Positions 5,449-7,995 of a DNA stretch of 7,995 nucleotides are shown in pieces. The DNA is taken from assembly GCA_023395615.1 (NCBI GenBank), contig JAEWYP010000089.1:1-7995 (forward strand), given 5' to 3'. Numbering within the stretch: the stretch's first letter is position 1; each line of letters starts with the position of its first letter. The DNA is from Bacillota bacterium (GTDB lineage: Bacteria; Bacillota; Clostridia; Christensenellales; Aristaeellaceae). The translations under genes were made by a program, and so were the position numbers. The notes under the pieces were generated by a model, which had not been told where the DNA came from, searched no databases, and saw only the letters and a program-made list of their open reading frames with translations.

Positions 5449-6732
5449 TTACGCCTGCTCAAACAGCGCGTTCATCAGGCGCGTACCTTCGTTCATCAGC
5501 GGCTGCGCCGCAAATTCCCGCTCACAGAATTTACGGGTTGGAGCAGGCCGACCCGCCGTCAACGCCGCCCGGACAGCACGGCTGTCGTAGATGGCATACG
5601 GCACGGGCGAGCCATCGTGCGTACGGGTGGTGAGCAGCGTGGGGTGATCGCTTAGCAGCAGCAGGCGGAAATCCTCGCCGCTTTCCGTAAGCCGATCCAG
5701 CAAAGGGCCCACCACGCGCGCGTCGATGCGACGAATGGCTTCCAGCTTGCGTTCCAGGCTGCCCGCGTGGGCCATCTCGTCCGGCGCTTCCACGTGTACG
5801 GCGGCAAAATCGTCCCCATCGCGAAGCAGGGCCTGCAGCGCGCGGTCTACTTTTCCCTCGTAATTCGTATCCAGATCGCCGTTCGCGCCTTCCACTCGCG
5901 GGGTTTTCAGCCCACCCAGCGATGCGATGCCCCACACCAGCGGCACGGCGCTGATCACGCTGCCGCGCTTGTGGTATTTCTTCTCAAAACTCTCCAGCCG
6001 CATGGCCGTAGCCGCGCCCCAGGGCCAGATCATGTTGGCGGGCAGATCGCCCCGCGCCGCGCGGGCCCTGTTCACGGGATGATCCCTGAGCGCTTCGTAG
6101 CTCAGCAGCATCAGTTCCCGCACGTCCGCGCACAGCTTGCGCGCCGCAGCGTCGTCCGTTTCCGTAAGCATATGAGGTAGATTGGCTTCAATCGGCTGTT
6201 CCAGCACGTTGTGCGGTTCGGTCAGCTTTACGGCCTTCAAATCGTGCGCGGGACTGACCATCACGCCGATGTGGCGGAAGGTGTCGGTCACATGGATGGT
6301 TAATCCCGCCTCCTTCATTTTAGCGGCGAAGGCCGGGGAAGCGATCAGGTCGTTCATCAGGGTTTCGGCTTCGGCCCCGTGCACGTTGCCCCCGTTGTGG
6401 CTGTGGATCACCAGCCCGTTTGCCGTATCCTCCACCGCGCAGAGGTTGACGCGGAAGCTGATGCCGTTTTCCGGCAGGGTGATGCCCATGCCAGCGGCCT
6501 CCAGAACGCTGCGCCCCGTGTAGCACACACGCGGGTCGTTGCCGAAGATACTCAGGATCGCGGTATCGCTGCCCGGCGCCATCCCCTCCGGCACGGTGCG
6601 CGCCCGGCCGCACGCGCAGCCCGCAACCCGGTCAAATGCGGGAAGCGAAAGCGATTCCAGCGGCGTTTTCCCGCCCAGTTCCGTTAGCCCCGTATCCGCC
6701 ATGCCGTCTCCGATAACCAGAACATATTTCAT
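5449..6732 (-). CDS. apgM: ApgM-family enzyme: phosphoglycerate mutase or homoserine kinase
   Basis: A 427-aa protein starting MKYVLVIGDGMAD. The ATG at 6732-6730 follows AAAGGAGGG (6740-6748) by 7 bases. It is a full-length member of the alkaline-phosphatase superfamily branch that includes archaeal cofactor-independent phosphoglycerate mutase. Visible metal or catalytic residues are D9 in IGDGMAD, S55 in APGSDTAILS (the serine that carries the phosphate), D318 and H322 in VEAPDEMAHAG, D362-H363 in SDHPT and H372 in RTHDG. The mutase-type insertion lies between the serine and the second metal group, ending in the family block LDTNYEGK (287-294). The bacterial subgroup carrying IWPWG, ISAVPLVWGIA and DTNYEGK was proposed to be a homoserine kinase for threonine synthesis in species without ThrB. 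I think that role at least as likely as glycolysis. The symbol reflects the family name only. No threonine gene is adjacent. Confidence 0.9.
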   Translation of the reverse strand: MKYVLVIGDGMADTGLTELGGKTPLESLSLPAFDRVAGCACGRARTVPEGMAPGSDTAILSIFGNDPRVCYTGRSVLEAAGMGITLPENGISFRVNLCAVEDTANGLVIHSHNGGNVHGAEAETLMNDLIASPAFAAKMKEAGLTIHVTDTFRHIGVMVSPAHDLKAVKLTEPHNVLEQPIEANLPHMLTETDDAAARKLCADVRELMLLSYEALRDHPVNRARAARGDLPANMIWPWGAATAMRLESFEKKYHKRGSVISAVPLVWGIASLGGLKTPRVEGANGDLDTNYEGKVDRALQALLRDGDDFAAVHVEAPDEMAHAGSLERKLEAIRRIDARVVGPLLDRLTESGEDFRLLLLSDHPTLLTTRTHDGSPVPYAIYDSRAVRAALTAGRPAPTRKFCEREFAAQPLMNEGTRLMNALFEQA

Positions 6733-6763
6733 GAGGCTACCCTCCTTTAAAATGCACGGTGTC

Positions 6764-6792
6764 AGTATACCGCGCGGGGAAAGGGAATGCAA
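6764..6792 (-). promoter_or_regulatory. Candidate apgM promoter
   Basis: On the minus strand, TTGCAT (6787-6792), a 17-base spacer and TATACT (6764-6769), about 32 bases before the apgM ATG. The -10 box matches at 5 of 6 positions and the -35 box keeps only the TTG core, so moderate strength is expected. Confidence 0.5.
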
Positions 6793-6797
6793 TGTTG

Positions 6798-6813
6798 GTT
6801 AGAGGTTTCTAAC
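6798..6813. promoter_or_regulatory. 16-bp perfect palindrome between divergent promoters
   Basis: GTTAGA and TCTAAC flank a GGTT centre. The site lies five bases upstream of the apgM -35 box and 36 bases upstream of the murG -35 box, in a more AT-rich stretch than its surroundings. This would suit a dimeric regulator acting on apgM or on both genes. The match to a specific regulator is unknown. Confidence 0.4.
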
Positions 6814-6849
6814 GTATTTTTACTGTCTTTCGCACACGCACGGGTCAGG

Positions 6850-6878
6850 TGGAAAAAACCATCCACTTCGTGTATACT
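6850..6878 (+). promoter_or_regulatory. Candidate murG promoter
   Basis: TGGAAA (6850-6855), a 17-base spacer and TATACT (6873-6878), giving a leader of about 65 bases before the murG ATG at 6950. The -10 box is good and the -35 box matches at 4 of 6 positions. A short inverted repeat (GTGGA 6849-6853 with TCCAC 6862-6866) covers the -35 box. Confidence 0.45.
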
Positions 6879-6949
6879 GTTGCGGAACCCAGAGCAAGCG
6901 ATGAATCAATCCCTTTCATTCTTGCCTGGCACATAAAGGAGCGCGACGC

Positions 6950-7995
6950 ATGAAGCGCATTGTTTTAACCGGCGGCGGCACCGCCGGACACGTAACACCC
7001 AATTTAAGCCTGATCCCCCGCCTGATCGCCGTGGGGTACGACGTGCATTATATCGGCACCGAACACGGCATCGAGCGCGGCATGATCGCGCAGGTGCCGG
7101 GCGTAACCTACCACGTGGTGCAAAGCGGCAAATTGCGCCGCTATTTCAGCCTGCAAAACTTTACCGACCCCTTCCGCGTGCTGCACGGCGCGTTTACCTC
7201 CGTTTCGCTGATGCGCCGCCTCAAGCCGGACGTATGCTTTTCCAAGGGCGGTTTCGTGGGCGTGCCGGTGGTCATCGGCGCGTGGCTGGCCCACGTGCCC
7301 ACCGTATGCCACGAAAGCGACCTCACCCCGGGGCTGGCCAACCGCATCAGCGCCCGGTTCGTAGACCGTATCGCCACCACCTTTGAAGAATGCGCCAAAA
7401 CGCTGGGGAAAAAAGCCGTGGCAACCGGCACGCCTCTAAGACCCTCGCTGTTTCAGGGCAGCCGGGAACGCGGGCTGGCCATGGCGGGCTTCACGGGTGA
7501 AAAGCCCGTGCTGCTGATGACCGGGGGCAGTCTGGGTGCGCAGAGCGTGAACCGCTGCCTGCGGGACTGCCTGCCGGAGCTGCTAACACAGATGGATGTG
7601 CTGCATCTGTGCGGCCGCGGCAACCTCGACCCGGCCCTGTCCGACCTGCCCGGTTACTGCCAGCTGGAATTTCTGGGCGACGAAATGGCCGACGCCTACG
7701 CCGCCGCGGATCTTGTGCTCAGCCGTGCGGGCAGCAACACGCTGAGCGAACTGCTGGCGCTGAACAAACCGATGCTACTGGTGCCCTACCCGCTGGGCGC
7801 GGGGCGTGGCGACCAGATCGAGAACGCCCGCAGCTACGAAAAACGCGGGCTGGCCCGGGTACTGAACCAGCAGGATATGACCCGTGAAACCATGACCCGC
7901 GCGCTTCTGGATTTACTTCGCGACCGGGAAACCCTGCGCGCGGCGGTGGCCGCCTACCCCGTAAAGGACGGCACCGACGCGGTGCTGGCCCTGAT
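6950..7995 (+). CDS. murG: MurG, lipid II-forming GlcNAc transferase, 3' end cut by window
   Basis: The first 348 codons of a protein usually about 355-365 aa long, so only the last few residues are missing. The start is ATG 6950 with AAAGGAG (6935-6941) 8 bases upstream. MurG transfers GlcNAc from UDP-GlcNAc to undecaprenyl-pyrophosphoryl-MurNAc-pentapeptide (lipid I) at the inner face of the membrane, making lipid II. The GT28 features are clear: the first glycine loop LTGGGTAGHVTPN with the catalytic-region H14, SKGGFVGVPVV, the second glycine loop MTGGSLGAQSVN, GRGNLDP, and the UDP-GlcNAc-binding segment LSRAGSNTLSELLALNKPMLLVPYP, followed by GRGDQIENARSYEKRG. The RGDQ variant, in place of the proteobacterial HQ motif, is common in Clostridia and Bacilli. 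The gene is divergent from apgM and has no division-cluster gene upstream, so it is not embedded in a standard dcw cluster on this side. Confidence 0.95.
   Translation, partial: MKRIVLTGGGTAGHVTPNLSLIPRLIAVGYDVHYIGTEHGIERGMIAQVPGVTYHVVQSGKLRRYFSLQNFTDPFRVLHGAFTSVSLMRRLKPDVCFSKGGFVGVPVVIGAWLAHVPTVCHESDLTPGLANRISARFVDRIATTFEECAKTLGKKAVATGTPLRPSLFQGSRERGLAMAGFTGEKPVLLMTGGSLGAQSVNRCLRDCLPELLTQMDVLHLCGRGNLDPALSDLPGYCQLEFLGDEMADAYAAADLVLSRAGSNTLSELLALNKPMLLVPYPLGAGRGDQIENARSYEKRGLARVLNQQDMTRETMTRALLDLLRDRETLRAAVAAYPVKDGTDAVLAL

Noticed and set aside
7004..7431. Minus-strand frames inside murG
   Set aside because: They are opposite-strand shadows of a well-conserved gene with no independent support.

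Overview
GC-rich bacterial DNA, probably from a Bacillota/Clostridia-type anaerobe, perhaps an uncultured gut lineage. The grounds are strong Shine-Dalgarno sites (AAGGAGG-like) before nearly every gene, sigma-A-type promoters with 17-base spacers, a MurG of the 'RGDQ' type usual in Clostridia, a COG2509 FAD dehydrogenase, and an ApgM/'proposed homoserine kinase' protein common in anaerobes. The lineage is inferred from these traits; the window contains no rRNA.

Layout. (1) Positions 1-2016, minus strand: a three-gene operon read leftwards from a near-consensus promoter (1988-2016), with a hairpin in its leader. It encodes an unrecognised 143-aa protein, a 195-aa protein that resembles Syd (SUKH superfamily), and an unrecognised protein of at least 260 aa cut by the window edge. 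A Syd-like protein between small orphan proteins recalls an immunity-gene cassette of polymorphic toxin systems, but no toxin is visible here. (2) Positions 2072-4442, plus strand: a two-gene unit with a COG2509 FAD-dependent dehydrogenase and a beta-phosphoglucomutase-like HAD phosphatase. (3) Positions 4443-4723: a convergent intergenic region packed with inverted repeats, including a 127-bp imperfect palindrome (4587-4713) with 17-bp arms and an inner hairpin. This is the strongest unexplained signal in the window. (4) Positions 4724-5430, minus strand: a membrane-anchored protein of unknown function with its own promoter and an 18-bp palindrome next to the -10 box. (5) Positions 5449-6732, minus strand: a full-length ApgM-family metalloenzyme, either phosphoglycerate mutase or, more likely, homoserine kinase. 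(6) Positions 6950-7995, plus strand: murG, nearly complete, divergent from apgM. A short intergenic region between them holds two facing promoters and a perfect 16-bp palindrome.

The genes do not form one pathway. The recognisable ones are housekeeping (peptidoglycan lipid II synthesis, probable threonine synthesis or glycolysis, a flavoprotein, a sugar-phosphate phosphatase). The accessory interest lies in the minus operon at the left and the palindromic region in the middle. I found no CRISPR array, tRNA, rRNA, transposase or recombinase.
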